64,000 nucleotides of DNA from Minwuia sp. (GCA_029213165.1 JARGNO010000012.1:24050-88049); one strand, 5' to 3'; positions 8,206 through 16,410 are shown, counted from the first letter of the stretch. The notes: generated from the sequence alone by a model not told the origin. Numbers and translations: made by a program.

Positions 8206-9054
8206 TCATTTCAGGCGGGCCACACGGTCAAGCACCGGCAGGATGTATTCCCGGAACTTCTCCGGGTTCTCCGACATGGGAAAATGTCCCAGGTCCTCCA
8301 TGATCTCGGCCTCGACGCCCGGTATGTCCTTGGCTGTCCGCAAGGTGTCGGCCGGCGTGCAGGAGAAGTCATACTCGCCCGTCAGCAGGAACACCGGGCA
8401 GCGGGTGGTGTCGATCAGATGCACGCGGTCACGGAAATCCGAATCGGCGCGGTAGAAATGCAGGTCGCCCCTGAACACGCCAGGGCCGCTGCTGAGGTAA
8501 CCCCACAGCGTTTCCCAGCGATAGCGATCAGGGCTCTGCGGCGCGACCAGACCGGAAATCATGGCGGCGCAGACCTCCCCGCCATGCACGTCAGGGCGAT
8601 TGAGCCATTCCGTGTCGTACCAGGGTTGCTGATGATCCGCCGCCTCCAGCCCAATGACGGCGCGAAGGTCGTCGGCATGGGCGTGGGCCAGATGCAGCAC
8701 GATGCGTCCGCCCATGCTGCACCCCATGACGACTGGGCGGTCAAGCTCCAGCGCGTTCGCCACGCCCATGATCGCTGCCGTGTAGAAATCCGTGGTCAGG
8801 GCATAGTCCTCGACCTCGTACCCCTCCCACGGCAGCGACTTGCCATGCCAGGGCAGATCGAAGGCAATGACGCGGTAGCGCGCGGTGATCGCGGGGTCGA
8901 GCATCAGGTGGCGGAACTGGCGCCCGTCTGCGCCCGCCGTGTGCAGGCAGAGCAGGGGAATGCCGGACCCGGCCTCCTCGAAATAGATGCGGCAGGAACG
9001 TCCCCCGATCTGCAGGGTCATGTAGCGCCCGACAATGGGCTCCAGTTCAACCAT
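8206..9054 (-). CDS. Alpha/beta hydrolase
   Basis: About 282-aa serine hydrolase of the alpha/beta fold. The nucleophile elbow is GCSMGG (Ser at about residue 112). The acid is likely the Asp in LLTGEYDFSCTPAD and the histidine lies in EDLGHFPMSENPEKF near the C-terminus, the usual order. The oxyanion region is LLCLHTAGADGRQF. It probably hydrolyses esters or ring-fission products, as relatives do in aromatic catabolism, but no substrate is shown. Two in-frame ATGs exist; I prefer 9054 because GGAGG abuts the first and lies 9 nt before the second. It overlaps the end of the preceding gene by 8 nt. Confidence 0.85.
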   Translation of the reverse strand: MVELEPIVGRYMTLQIGGRSCRIYFEEAGSGIPLLCLHTAGADGRQFRHLMLDPAITARYRVIAFDLPWHGKSLPWEGYEVEDYALTTDFYTAAIMGVANALELDRPVVMGCSMGGRIVLHLAHAHADDLRAVIGLEAADHQQPWYDTEWLNRPDVHGGEVCAAMISGLVAPQSPDRYRWETLWGYLSSGPGVFRGDLHFYRADSDFRDRVHLIDTTRCPVFLLTGEYDFSCTPADTLRTAKDIPGVEAEIMEDLGHFPMSENPEKFREYILPVLDRVARLK

Positions 9055-9472
9055 GGTGTCCATCCTCCGCCAGCTTGCGCGGGGCCGCCAGGACCTCCTT
9101 GAAATAGCGCAGGTTGGCCATCAGGGGCTGCAGGTTGCCGTCAATGCTGGCCCGACCGGATTTCGTCATGGCGAACAGGTCATGAAAGCCGGGGCGGGGC
9201 ATCGGCACCCAGAACCGCTCCCAGCTTTCCTGCGCGCCCCGGATCGCGAAGACGTGGGAGCGCATCAGCACCGGGCCGCGCACGAGTTCCAGGATCATGC
9301 CGCGCTGGATACTGATGAAATAGGGCACCTCCCCGATCTGCCAGAGCCACTGCAGGTCGATGAAACGCCCGCGATGCACCAGCGGCTGGTCGGCGTTCAC
9401 GATATCGGCCAGGTGTTCGATGGCATGACTGGCGGGGGGACCGCCGGCGGTGCTGCGCTTTGCCATGTTCAA
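9047..9472 (-). CDS. Conserved protein, SCP2/sterol-carrier-like, function unknown
   Basis: 141-aa soluble protein. The central part (VPYFISIQRGMILELVRGPVL, then WERFWVPMPRPGFHDLFAMTKSGRASIDGN) has the strand pattern and lipid-pocket style of small SCP2-like domains, in which a hydrophobic fold binds acyl chains or sterols. This is an inference from pattern only. It overlaps the upstream pseudoprotease stop (ATGA) and the downstream hydrolase start, so it is tightly coupled within the operon. A role in delivering a hydrophobic substrate to the neighbouring hydrolase is possible but unproven. Confidence 0.6.
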   Translation of the reverse strand: MNMAKRSTAGGPPASHAIEHLADIVNADQPLVHRGRFIDLQWLWQIGEVPYFISIQRGMILELVRGPVLMRSHVFAIRGAQESWERFWVPMPRPGFHDLFAMTKSGRASIDGNLQPLMANLRYFKEVLAAPRKLAEDGHHG

Positions 9473-10509
9473 CGCTCCCAGCGGGGGATCTTCAGGAAAC
9501 TGTCTCTGGCTGCAGTGCGGATACGGCTCTCGAAGACCCGGCCATCCCGCATCAGGGTCAGTCCGACCTCGACACCCGCCGGACCGGCACCCCAGAGTTG
9601 GTCGTAGAAATCGTTCAGACTACCGATCGCGACCTCATTGACCCGCAGGACGACATCACCTTGCGTCAGCTTGATGGCAGCCGCAGGGCCGGATGGGGCC
9701 ACGCCCATGATGATCAGATGCCCGTTCTGTTCCGCCGCATAGACTCCGATCCATGGCCGTGGCGGGCCGGCGCGGCGACCGTCCAGCAGCAACTCGTCCA
9801 GAACCGGTTCCAGCAGGTCGATGGGGACGAACATGTTGCCGATGGCTTCTTCCTCACCCTCACGGGCGTCCTCGACATACAGCGAGCCGACACCATAGAG
9901 CAAGCCGTCCAGGCCCAGCAGGGCGGCACCGCCCCAGTTCGGATGCACCGGCATGGTGAACAGCGCTTCCTCCAGACGGTATTCCCAATAGCCGCAGAAA
10001 CGCCGCTTGCTGACGATCTTCTGCATGACCGTCTCCGCGCCGCCGCAACTCGCCACGACCGTCGAGCCTTCGGTCAGATCGCGGGCCGTGCCGAACTCCA
10101 GGCTCGGACGACCCAGGGGTTCGATGGCCCGGACAAGCCCGAGGCCGCTTTCGAAGTCATAGGCCACGACATCGGCCTCGATGGGTTCCCCATCGGCGTT
10201 GAGTACAGCGACGCTCTCCGCCTCGACCACCACATAGCCGATGGTGAGCACCAGACTGTCGGAACCGATGACAATGCCACCGCCCTGACGCTCCGTGCCC
10301 AGAATGCCGGCGGTGAAGGCGTCTTCGGGAATTTCGCTCTGGATCGGTGTCAGGGCGCGGCGGGTAGCCTCGAAATCGAAAGGCAGTTCCTCCGTGCTGC
10401 CAGCCACTGGCGGGTTGACCGTACCGGTGGGGGAGAGTGCCGGATGCTTGTGGCCATTGACCTTGTGACCATTGGTGCGCGGCCCATCCTCGTGTCCGTC
10501 GTCAGCCAT
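9469..10509 (-). CDS. HtrA/DegP-like pseudoprotease with PDZ domain
   Basis: 346 aa: a disordered, His-rich and Pro-rich first 40 residues, a trypsin-like S1C fold (about 60-235) and a C-terminal PDZ domain (about 253-330; GVAPSGPAAAIKLTQGDVVLRVN). By alignment to DegP all three catalytic positions are replaced: LTNNHV becomes LTIGYVV (His to Tyr92), the SDIALL Asp becomes SGLGLV (Asp to Gly122), and GNSGG becomes PNWGG (Ser to Trp192). The chain is otherwise intact and well conserved, so this looks like an evolved non-catalytic scaffold rather than a decaying gene. No signal peptide is evident, so it may be cytoplasmic. It lies between a DsbA-like isomerase gene and the SCP2-like gene. Confidence 0.8.
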   Translation of the reverse strand: MADDGHEDGPRTNGHKVNGHKHPALSPTGTVNPPVAGSTEELPFDFEATRRALTPIQSEIPEDAFTAGILGTERQGGGIVIGSDSLVLTIGYVVVEAESVAVLNADGEPIEADVVAYDFESGLGLVRAIEPLGRPSLEFGTARDLTEGSTVVASCGGAETVMQKIVSKRRFCGYWEYRLEEALFTMPVHPNWGGAALLGLDGLLYGVGSLYVEDAREGEEEAIGNMFVPIDLLEPVLDELLLDGRRAGPPRPWIGVYAAEQNGHLIIMGVAPSGPAAAIKLTQGDVVLRVNEVAIGSLNDFYDQLWGAGPAGVEVGLTLMRDGRVFESRIRTAARDSFLKIPRWER

Positions 10510-10515
10510 TCGCGA

Positions 10516-11172
10516 TCACGCCTTGCGGGGCTGCAGGCCCGCCTTCTTCATGCGCCAGATGCACATGTCGATCCGGTCCTGCCCGAAGAATGCCTCGCCC
10601 TTGAACGCCAGGGTCGGCACACCCCAGTGACCGGCCTTTTCCAGCGCTGCCTCATGTGCGGCAATGGCATCGCCGTATTCGCTCTCACGTCCGGCGATGG
10701 CCGCCTCCATGTCGGCGAGGTCCAGTCCGGCGCGCGCCGTTGCCTCCGCCAGGTGGGTGCCCTCATGCCACTGCTTCATCGCCCGGCCCCAGATCAGGTC
10801 GGAAACCTCCGAGATGAAGGCGAGGCCAGCCCCGCGGTTCACGGCCTCGATCCCAAGCCGGGTGAGGCGGTGGATATAGGGCTGCTCCTTCGGGATCGTC
10901 CGGGTCGGCATGTCCATGACCACGGGGTCGGGATCCGGCCAGGAAAACGGGACCTCAAGATAATCGGCGACCCGGAAGACATCGCGCATCAGGTACGGCG
11001 GCCAGAGCGGATTCACCTGGCTGAAGAATTCCGGTGTGCGAATCGCGATGGGGTAGACCGGCCGCACATTGATCTTCAGGTCGTAGTCCCGCTCCATCTC
11101 CCGATAGCGTGGTGTGCCGAGGTAGGAGTAGGGGCTGCGGAACGACCAGAACAGGTCAACTTCCATGGTCAT
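10516..11172 (-). CDS. DsbA-family protein, 2-hydroxychromene-2-carboxylate isomerase-like
   Basis: 218 aa with a thioredoxin-like fold of the kappa-class GST / HCCA isomerase type. The opening VDLFWSFRSPYSYLG is characteristic: the serine of SPYSY replaces the DsbA CxxC. The end GVPTLAFKGEAFFGQDRIDMCIWRM is also diagnostic. HCCA isomerases act in glutathione-dependent ring-fission pathways of polycyclic aromatics, though many genomic copies have unknown substrates. First gene of a five-gene leftward operon. The ATG at 11172 has AAGGA 8 nt upstream; a second ATG lies two codons later. Confidence 0.85.
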   Translation of the reverse strand: MTMEVDLFWSFRSPYSYLGTPRYREMERDYDLKINVRPVYPIAIRTPEFFSQVNPLWPPYLMRDVFRVADYLEVPFSWPDPDPVVMDMPTRTIPKEQPYIHRLTRLGIEAVNRGAGLAFISEVSDLIWGRAMKQWHEGTHLAEATARAGLDLADMEAAIAGRESEYGDAIAAHEAALEKAGHWGVPTLAFKGEAFFGQDRIDMCIWRMKKAGLQPRKA

Positions 11173-11285
11173 TGGCTCGGTCCTTGTATGAATTCCTCCG
11201 GCTCAACCGGAACGCCCGGTCAGTCTAGCCGCGGCCCCGTCCGCTTGGCAAAGCGCGTCATGTTGCAGGAAACGGAAAATCGCGC

Positions 11286-11314
11286 TTGCACAGAACCGGG
11301 GCAATCGCTAGAAC
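11286..11314 (+). promoter_or_regulatory. Predicted sigma70 promoter of tRNA-Leu
   Basis: TTGCAC (-35) at 11286-11291 and TAGAAC (-10) at 11309-11314 are separated by exactly 17 nt. A start about 7 nt downstream would leave a leader of about 20-25 nt before the tRNA at 11341. Prediction by eye only. Confidence 0.5.
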
Positions 11315-11340
11315 GCGCCCTCGGCGGCTGTAAGGTCGAT

Positions 11341-11426
11341 GCCCAGGTGGCGAAATGGTAGACGCGCTAGCTTGAGGGGCTAGTTCTGGCAACGGAGTGG
11401 AGGTTCGAGTCCTCTCCTGGGCACCA
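11341..11426 (+). tRNA. tRNA-Leu (anticodon GAG)
   Basis: 86-nt tRNA with genomically encoded CCA. The acceptor stem GCCCAGG pairs fully with CCTGGGC. The anticodon stem CTAGC/GCTAG encloses loop TTGAGGG, giving anticodon GAG (reads CUC and CUU). The long class II variable arm and the T arm with loop TTCGAGT confirm a leucine tRNA. It stands alone between two divergent transcription units. Confidence 0.97.
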
Positions 11427-11451
11427 TTTCATGGCGATAGCCAATTGAAAT
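11426..11451 (+). terminator. Hairpin directly after tRNA-Leu
   Basis: ATTTCATGGC-GATA-GCCA(AT)TGAAAT forms a 10-bp stem with a 2-nt bulge, starting at the last base of the CCA end. There is no U-tract, so it could be a processing or transcript-end structure rather than a standard intrinsic terminator. The next 200 nt to 11648 hold no gene that I can support. Confidence 0.3.
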
Positions 11452-11648
11452 CGCGATATGAAATTGCCCCCACTGAAGCTCCAGTCCGGCGCATTCTTCC
11501 TGCTCGGGAACTATGGCCATTCGCATGTGGATCTGTGGTCGAATGATCCACCTGGGGTTTCGCCTGCAGCGCGAAGCTTCACGGTCACGACCGGGGATTG
11601 TGTCAGGCCGCCGCCAGTCCAGACAAATCACGGATGACTCGCAGTCGA

Positions 11649-12707
11649 TCAGGCTTCTCCGACTTTCAGACCGGTTCCACGCGCAGAGCCGGATCTTGCT
11701 AGGGCGAAGAATCTGGTCGGGCTGTCGTGCCCGCGCAAGGTCACCTCGGGCAGGCTTTCCGCCACAATGTCATCTGGCAGGTTGAGGTCCTGCAACAGGG
11801 CCGCCGATATGATCAGGTCCTTCTTCAAGTTCTTCGCCTCGCTTTCAAGACGTGCGGCGGTGTTCATCGTGTCACCGAAGTAGACGATGGACCTCTTTGT
11901 ATCGCCGCACTCGCTGACAATCACGGGGCCCCCGTGCAGGCCTGCACGGATCTGCGGCCTGACGCCAAACAGCTTCTCGTAGGCTTCGGCATTCGCATCC
12001 AGAACGTCCTGAACAGCATAGAAACACCGGACACAGCGGCTCTGATCGGCACCAGCCCTGAATGGCCAGGTGATGATTGCTTCGTCGCCGACGTAGGCAT
12101 GAATTTCACCCCCACTTTCCGCCACCGGTTGGCCCATGTCGAAGAAGAACCTCGTCAGCAGGCGCTGGGCACCAAGGTCACCCAGCTGTCGGGTCAGTGC
12201 GGTTGAGTCGATCAGGTCGATGAACAGGAAAATCCGGTGCTCCTCGACCGGATTATTATAGCGCCCGATCAGCATGTTGCCGAGGATACGCGGGCCGATC
12301 ATCTTGGCGATCTGAATGCAGGTCAGGACCAGTGCAACAATCAGCAGGATGTAGGGATAGAGCGACCAGCCAGTCCCGAAACCAGGGAGCAGCAGGAGTT
12401 GGCCCGATTGTATTGAACCGCTGATGGAAGCCGAGAGTGGGATGCTGACCGCAGTCAAGCCCACCAGGAACAGCACATGCCAGGGAAAGGCCAGCCGGCG
12501 CAGCGGCGCGCAGAGCCTGCTTGGCCACAGCAGCAACAATCCGCCCCAGACCAGACCGCCGTTGATGGCTCCGTACAGCGCCAGGGTTGCAAGCGGACTG
12601 TCAGGCAGATCGGCAACGAAAATCAGGCCGTATATCGGTCCGGAGATGGCAGCCATCACAACCACGAACAGATACAGGATCAGTCTTCTTTTCGTGTGGT
12701 TCTTCAA
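11649..12707 (-). CDS. Membrane-bound class III adenylate/guanylate cyclase
   Basis: 352 aa. The N-terminal 150 residues contain four or so hydrophobic spans (LILYLFVVVMAAISGPIYGLIF, LVWGGLLLLW, VLFLVGLTAVSIPL, ILLIVALVLTCI). The C-terminal catalytic domain begins at about 165 with FLFIDLIDSTALTRQLG and includes HAYVGDEAIITW, matching the two metal-Asp segments of class III cyclases, and YFGDTMNTAARLE, the transition-state motif region. It should convert ATP (or GTP) to a cyclic nucleotide at the membrane. A cyclic-nucleotide-binding regulator (21484-22203) and a CNBD protein (51075-51545) elsewhere in the window are possible receivers. Monocistronic on the minus strand. Confidence 0.88.
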   Translation of the reverse strand: MKNHTKRRLILYLFVVVMAAISGPIYGLIFVADLPDSPLATLALYGAINGGLVWGGLLLLWPSRLCAPLRRLAFPWHVLFLVGLTAVSIPLSASISGSIQSGQLLLLPGFGTGWSLYPYILLIVALVLTCIQIAKMIGPRILGNMLIGRYNNPVEEHRIFLFIDLIDSTALTRQLGDLGAQRLLTRFFFDMGQPVAESGGEIHAYVGDEAIITWPFRAGADQSRCVRCFYAVQDVLDANAEAYEKLFGVRPQIRAGLHGGPVIVSECGDTKRSIVYFGDTMNTAARLESEAKNLKKDLIISAALLQDLNLPDDIVAESLPEVTLRGHDSPTRFFALARSGSARGTGLKVGEA

Positions 12708-12814
12708 TGCTGCATCATCCGTTGCCGGTCGGTTCGAGAAAAGTAATCAAACAGCCTAACGCGGGTTGAATCCTACCACACCAGAGTATCGGTGATCTGC
12801 AGGAGGGATGCGCA

Positions 12815-12961
12815 ATGCCAGAGAAGCCAAACACCGCAAAACCAGACGCCGCAAGACCGCGCCGCTATGCGCTGCCGAAACGTTTCTCGGCAGCCCTGTC
12901 GGAAGACGCCTACGCGCGGCTGCGGGCGTTGAACGCCAGGCACGGCTTCGGCAACAATTAG
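12815..12961 (+). CDS. Small protein of 48 aa, possibly a truncated gene
   Basis: A 48-codon reading frame with a very good ribosome site (AGGAGGG at 12801-12807, 7 nt before ATG). The product is basic and Ala/Arg-rich: RPRRYALPKRFSAALSEDA, then YARLRALNARHGFGNN, then TAG. As I recall, longer alphaproteobacterial small proteins have a similar segment ending GNNYLLT. Here the codon after Asn-Asn is TAG, and the next codons in frame read LLT before drifting to TAA 13 codons on. That suggests a Tyr codon turned to a stop, or simply a short form. It lies in the gap between the cyclase start and the end of pcaG, opposite in strand to both. Function unknown. Confidence 0.55.
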   Translation: MPEKPNTAKPDAARPRRYALPKRFSAALSEDAYARLRALNARHGFGNN

Positions 12962-12999
12962 CTGCTGACGATCCAGCCGCAGGCGTTGCCGGAAATTTC

Positions 13000-13590
13000 C
13001 TAAACGTCGAAGAATACGGTTTCAGCGTCACCCTGCAGGTGAATATCGAACCGGTATACCGCGCTGCCCGGACTGTCGGCGAGTTGCGCGATCAATGTGT
13101 CCCTGCGCTCTGCCGGTACCTGCGAAAGAACCGGATCGGTCGCATTGGCCGCAGCCTCGTCGGCGAAATAGATGCGGGTAAAGGCGTGGCTTGGCAGACC
13201 ACGCGCGAAGACGATCAGGTTGACATGCGGCGCATTGCCGTCGCCGGTGGATCCGGGTTTGACAGTCTCGAAGCGAAACCGGCTCTGCGGATCGGTGCCC
13301 GTGCCCTGACGCCCGAATCCCGTGAAATCGGCATTGGAGCCACGCGGATCGCCGGGATGGGCGTAGCGGCCCTGCGCATCCGCCTGCCAGATTTCGATCA
13401 TGGCATCGCAAACCACATCGCCCCGGCCATCGAAGACGCATCCCTCGATCCGGATAGGTGTCCCCGCCGTGCGGTCATCGCTGACGGCACCATCGGCGAT
13501 GCTGTCCAACTCATAGCCGTACTGCTCCGGCGTCAGCCCGTAGGCGAAGAAGGGGCCGACTGTCTGGGACGGCGTCTGTTTCAGGCCCAT
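13000..13590 (-). CDS. pcaG: Protocatechuate 3,4-dioxygenase subunit alpha
   Basis: 196-aa alpha subunit of the intradiol dioxygenase that opens protocatechuate to beta-carboxy-cis,cis-muconate. The opening QTPSQTVGPFFAYGL is diagnostic; IEGCVFDGRGDVVCDAMIEIWQADAQGRY is the core beta-sandwich. The alpha subunit lacks the iron ligands held by beta. I chose the ATG at 13590, with GGAGG 7 nt upstream; a TTG at 13596 overlapping the pcaH stop is possible. It is last in the leftward order dehydrogenase-pcaH-pcaG. Confidence 0.95.
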   Translation of the reverse strand: MGLKQTPSQTVGPFFAYGLTPEQYGYELDSIADGAVSDDRTAGTPIRIEGCVFDGRGDVVCDAMIEIWQADAQGRYAHPGDPRGSNADFTGFGRQGTGTDPQSRFRFETVKPGSTGDGNAPHVNLIVFARGLPSHAFTRIYFADEAAANATDPVLSQVPAERRDTLIAQLADSPGSAVYRFDIHLQGDAETVFFDV

Positions 13591-13592
13591 GA

Positions 13593-14306
13593 TCAATCCT
13601 CCATCGGGGTGATGGCGCGCCCGCGAAGGACGATATCGAAGACGTAGCCCAGGGCGAAATCCGCTTCCGTCACATCTATCGAGAATTCCGCTACCAGCCG
13701 GTCCCGGGCGGTCTCCGGGATGCCAGTGAAGATCGGGTCGAGTTTCAGCAGCGGGTCGCCGGGGAAGTACATCTGGGTCACCAGCCGGGTGGCAAATGCC
13801 GGTCCGAACAGCGAGAAGTGGATGTGGTTCGGTCGCCAGGCATTGGGGTGGTTCCCCCAGGGATACGCACCCGGTTTGATGCTGTGGAACCGGTAGCGGC
13901 CTGCGCTATCGGTGATGCAGCGACCACCACCAAAGAAGTTCGGATCGACAGGCGCATCGTGCTGGTCGACCTTGTGGATGTACCGGCCTGCGGCATTGGC
14001 CTGCCAGACCTCGATCAGTGTATTGGCCTGCGGTCTTCCATCCTCGTCCAGGACCCGTCCCGTGACGACGATCCGTTCCCCCAGCGGTTCTCCGTTGCGG
14101 CGGCCATTCCGGGTCAGATCCGCATCAAGTTCCCCCACGCTGTCGTGGCCATAGACGGGGCCGGTCAGTTCGGAAAGGGACTGTCGGATCGGAACGAGCG
14201 GCTTCGTCGGCCCCCTGAGCGCGGAAGACCTGTATCCATCGGCGCGCGGGTCGATGAACGACGGGTGAGACGACCAGTCACGTGGCCGGAACGGGGGCGA
14301 AGTCAT
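13593..14306 (-). CDS. pcaH: Protocatechuate 3,4-dioxygenase subunit beta
   Basis: About 237-aa catalytic subunit. All four Fe(III) ligands are identifiable: Tyr in AAGRYIHK, Tyr in GAYPWGNH, and two His in RPNHIHFS. The N-terminal segment with YRSSALRGPTKPLVPI and the DPNFFGGGRC block are typical. I preferred the ATG at 14306 (MTSPPF), which has AGGAG 7 nt upstream; an ATG at 14327 overlapping the preceding stop is also in frame. It forms the enzyme with PcaG, encoded next with near overlap. No pcaB, pcaC, pcaD or pcaQ is in the window, so the rest of the beta-ketoadipate pathway is elsewhere. Confidence 0.95.
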   Translation of the reverse strand: MTSPPFRPRDWSSHPSFIDPRADGYRSSALRGPTKPLVPIRQSLSELTGPVYGHDSVGELDADLTRNGRRNGEPLGERIVVTGRVLDEDGRPQANTLIEVWQANAAGRYIHKVDQHDAPVDPNFFGGGRCITDSAGRYRFHSIKPGAYPWGNHPNAWRPNHIHFSLFGPAFATRLVTQMYFPGDPLLKLDPIFTGIPETARDRLVAEFSIDVTEADFALGYVFDIVLRGRAITPMED

Positions 14307-14323
14307 GGCGAGGCTCCTGTGGC

Positions 14324-15175
14324 TCATCCTGCGCTGTCGAACTTGTAACCGATCCGGGCGACCGCGCGCAGTTCTTCCGGCGTGGTCGAACGCAGGCCAA
14401 AGAATTCCAGATAGGCCGGAATCTGCTCGAAAAGCATATCCACGCCGACCTGGATTTCACAGCCACGCGCCTGCGCGGCGGCCAGGAAAGGGGTGATCTT
14501 CCGGGCCATCACAACTTCACCGACCAGTGTCGATGGCGCAATCCCGGCGGCGTCCATCGGCATCGGGTCATTGGCGTTCATGCCCAGTGGCGTCGCATTG
14601 ACGATCACGTCCCAACCGGCGTCCGCAGGCGCATCTGTCTGCACCGCCAGTTCAGGGTAGGCCCCTGTCAGCCGCGCGGCCAGCCTGTCCATGATCGGGT
14701 GGTTGATGTCGCGCAGCCCGATTGTGGCCACGCCTGACCGTGCCAGGGAGGCCGCGATTGCCGAGCCCACGCCGCCGCTGCCGATCACCAGAACGCGCGC
14801 GCCGCTGAGCGTGCGTCCCTTCCGCCGAAGACCGCGGACGAAGCCCTCGCCGTCGAACATGTCGCCGATCAACCGACCATCCGCGTCCCGCCGGACGGCA
14901 TTGCAGGCGCCGGCAATGGAGACAGTCGTGGTGACTTCGTCCAGCAAATCCACGGTCCGGGTCTTGTAGGGCATGGTGACCAGCGCACCGAGGAAGTTCG
15001 ACAGCCGCGCGACCTGCGGCAGGAACGTGGCGTAGTCGGCCTCCTGACAGCCCATCGGCATCACGACTGCATCGATGTCGTGCTTCCCGAAATACGGATT
15101 GTAGATCATCGGCGCCATGAAGCTCCCGATCGGGCGGCCGAGGTGGGCGATCAGTTTCGTGCGTCCGCTTATCAT
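14324..15175 (-). CDS. Shikimate/quinate dehydrogenase-like (AroE family)
   Basis: About 283 aa, NAD(P)-dependent oxidoreductase of the AroE/YdiB superfamily. N-terminal substrate domain: SGRTKLIAHLGRPIGSFMAPMIYN; catalytic Lys in ALVTMPYK; Asp in MFDGEGF; Rossmann loop VLVIGSGGVGSAIAASLA. It differs from housekeeping AroE (TIPHK and NTDG motifs are altered). It sits directly upstream of pcaHG with an overlapping stop, so I infer a catabolic role: quinate or shikimate oxidation toward protocatechuate. An in-frame GTG at 15244 would add 23 residues with no family match; the ATG at 15175 starts at the usual MISGRTKL. A dehydroshikimate dehydratase is not seen here. Confidence 0.8.
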   Translation of the reverse strand: MISGRTKLIAHLGRPIGSFMAPMIYNPYFGKHDIDAVVMPMGCQEADYATFLPQVARLSNFLGALVTMPYKTRTVDLLDEVTTTVSIAGACNAVRRDADGRLIGDMFDGEGFVRGLRRKGRTLSGARVLVIGSGGVGSAIAASLARSGVATIGLRDINHPIMDRLAARLTGAYPELAVQTDAPADAGWDVIVNATPLGMNANDPMPMDAAGIAPSTLVGEVVMARKITPFLAAAQARGCEIQVGVDMLFEQIPAYLEFFGLRSTTPEELRAVARIGYKFDSAG

Positions 15176-15363
15176 CGGGGCAGTGGCCTTGTCAGAAACA
15201 GGACTGGTCAGAGGCCCTGCGCCCATGCAGGCCGCATGGATCACCTGTGGTGCAGTACCCCTTGCATCCGCTGACGACGACTATGTGGAGGTTGTCCCGC
15301 CGCGACAAGTCCATCGACACCAGATCATGGCGCGAAGTCGTCCCCTAGCGGCGGTCCCTGGCC

Positions 15364-16383
15364 TCACCGCTTCACTTCAACCAGCCGCGACCCGTTCTCA
15401 TGCGTCGTGACCTGAAAGCCCGTCCCGGTGAAACGCGTGATCAGCTTCGCCGCCGTCCGGCTGTGTTCGGTCAACCTGACCGTCGTGAAGGCACCGCCTT
15501 GTGCCATTGCGAAAGGCAACAGCAACTGGTCCTGCAGGTGCGGTCCGGCAAAGGCATCGGATCCGAGGTAGCCAGCCATGCGTTTCGCGGCGTTGCTTGC
15601 CAACCGTTCCGCCGGCAGGCCCAGCCGGGCGAATTCCGACCCGATTTCCGTGACATGTGCAAAACCGGCTTCGATCAGCAGGGCGTTGCCCGGCCCGCTG
15701 TCCGCTGAGAGTTGCTGTGGCACAAAGGCCTCCTCCGGCCAATCGGCCAGAACCTTGTGCGCCGCTGCCAACTCACGCACGGCGATGTCGGGGTCGATAC
15801 CTGCAATGATGGCCTTGACCGTGCCCTGTCTGAACGCGCCCCGATCGAGGCATTCAATGGGGCGCAGCGGCGCAGGCGTGATATCGATGATGATCCTTCC
15901 GCCGCCGCGAGGGAAGAAGCCATGACGCTCCAGACGAATGTCGACCTGCGGTCCCATTCGCGCAATGACCGGCAACAGGGTCCGTTCGATGAACTCGAAC
16001 GGTGGCGCAGCCAAGGTGTGTGTTCCGCCGTCGATAACCAGACGTGACGGAGCATCCGCAAGCAGCAGCGGAACCAGGACGGTCTGCAGCACCAGACCAG
16101 TGCTGCCAGCCGTGCCGACCGCGAAATGATAGTCGCCCGGCGTCACGCGACCGGGCCGGAAGGTGATCTCGCTGGTACCCACCGTCAGGCCGGAACACTC
16201 GGCCCTGCCAATGGCGCAGGCAGCCTCCAGCGCCGTTACATGCTGGCGCATCAAGCCGGGCCTGGCGCGGCCACCGCGAATGTTCCTGATCGTGAAAGGC
16301 TCCCCGGTCAACAGCGAGAGAGCCGCCGCATAGCGCAGCATCTGTCCGCCGCCTTCCCCTTCCGAGCCGTCTATCGTGAGCAT
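15364..16383 (-). CDS. rtcA: RNA 3'-terminal phosphate cyclase
   Basis: 339 aa, nearly identical in length to E. coli RtcA. It uses ATP to convert RNA 3'-phosphate ends to 2',3'-cyclic phosphates. Hallmarks: the opening IDGSEGEGGGQMLRYAAALSLLTG, RPGLMRQH, GFFPRGGG and the nucleophilic histidine in RLTEHSRTAAKLI near residue 310. It follows rtcB after 27 nt and is the last RNA-repair gene; about 190 nt separate it from the dehydrogenase-pca genes on the same strand. Its partner RtcB can use cyclic phosphate ends for ligation. Confidence 0.96.
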   Translation of the reverse strand: MLTIDGSEGEGGGQMLRYAAALSLLTGEPFTIRNIRGGRARPGLMRQHVTALEAACAIGRAECSGLTVGTSEITFRPGRVTPGDYHFAVGTAGSTGLVLQTVLVPLLLADAPSRLVIDGGTHTLAAPPFEFIERTLLPVIARMGPQVDIRLERHGFFPRGGGRIIIDITPAPLRPIECLDRGAFRQGTVKAIIAGIDPDIAVRELAAAHKVLADWPEEAFVPQQLSADSGPGNALLIEAGFAHVTEIGSEFARLGLPAERLASNAAKRMAGYLGSDAFAGPHLQDQLLLPFAMAQGGAFTTVRLTEHSRTAAKLITRFTGTGFQVTTHENGSRLVEVKR

Positions 16384-16410
16384 CAGTCCTGTTCCTTGTC
16401 CGTGCAGCGA

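Noticed and set aside
9460..11361. 633-codon plus-strand frame
   Set aside because: Antisense to the pseudoprotease and the DsbA-like gene; no domain, no ribosome site.
11380..11631. 83-codon minus-strand frame ending in PRRGLEPPL
   Set aside because: It reads through the antisense of tRNA-Leu; this peptide ending is a well-known false-gene pattern over tRNAs.
12808..13647. 279-codon plus-strand frame
   Set aside because: Mostly antisense to pcaG; its ATG directly abuts the AGGAGGG site, which better serves the ATG at 12815.
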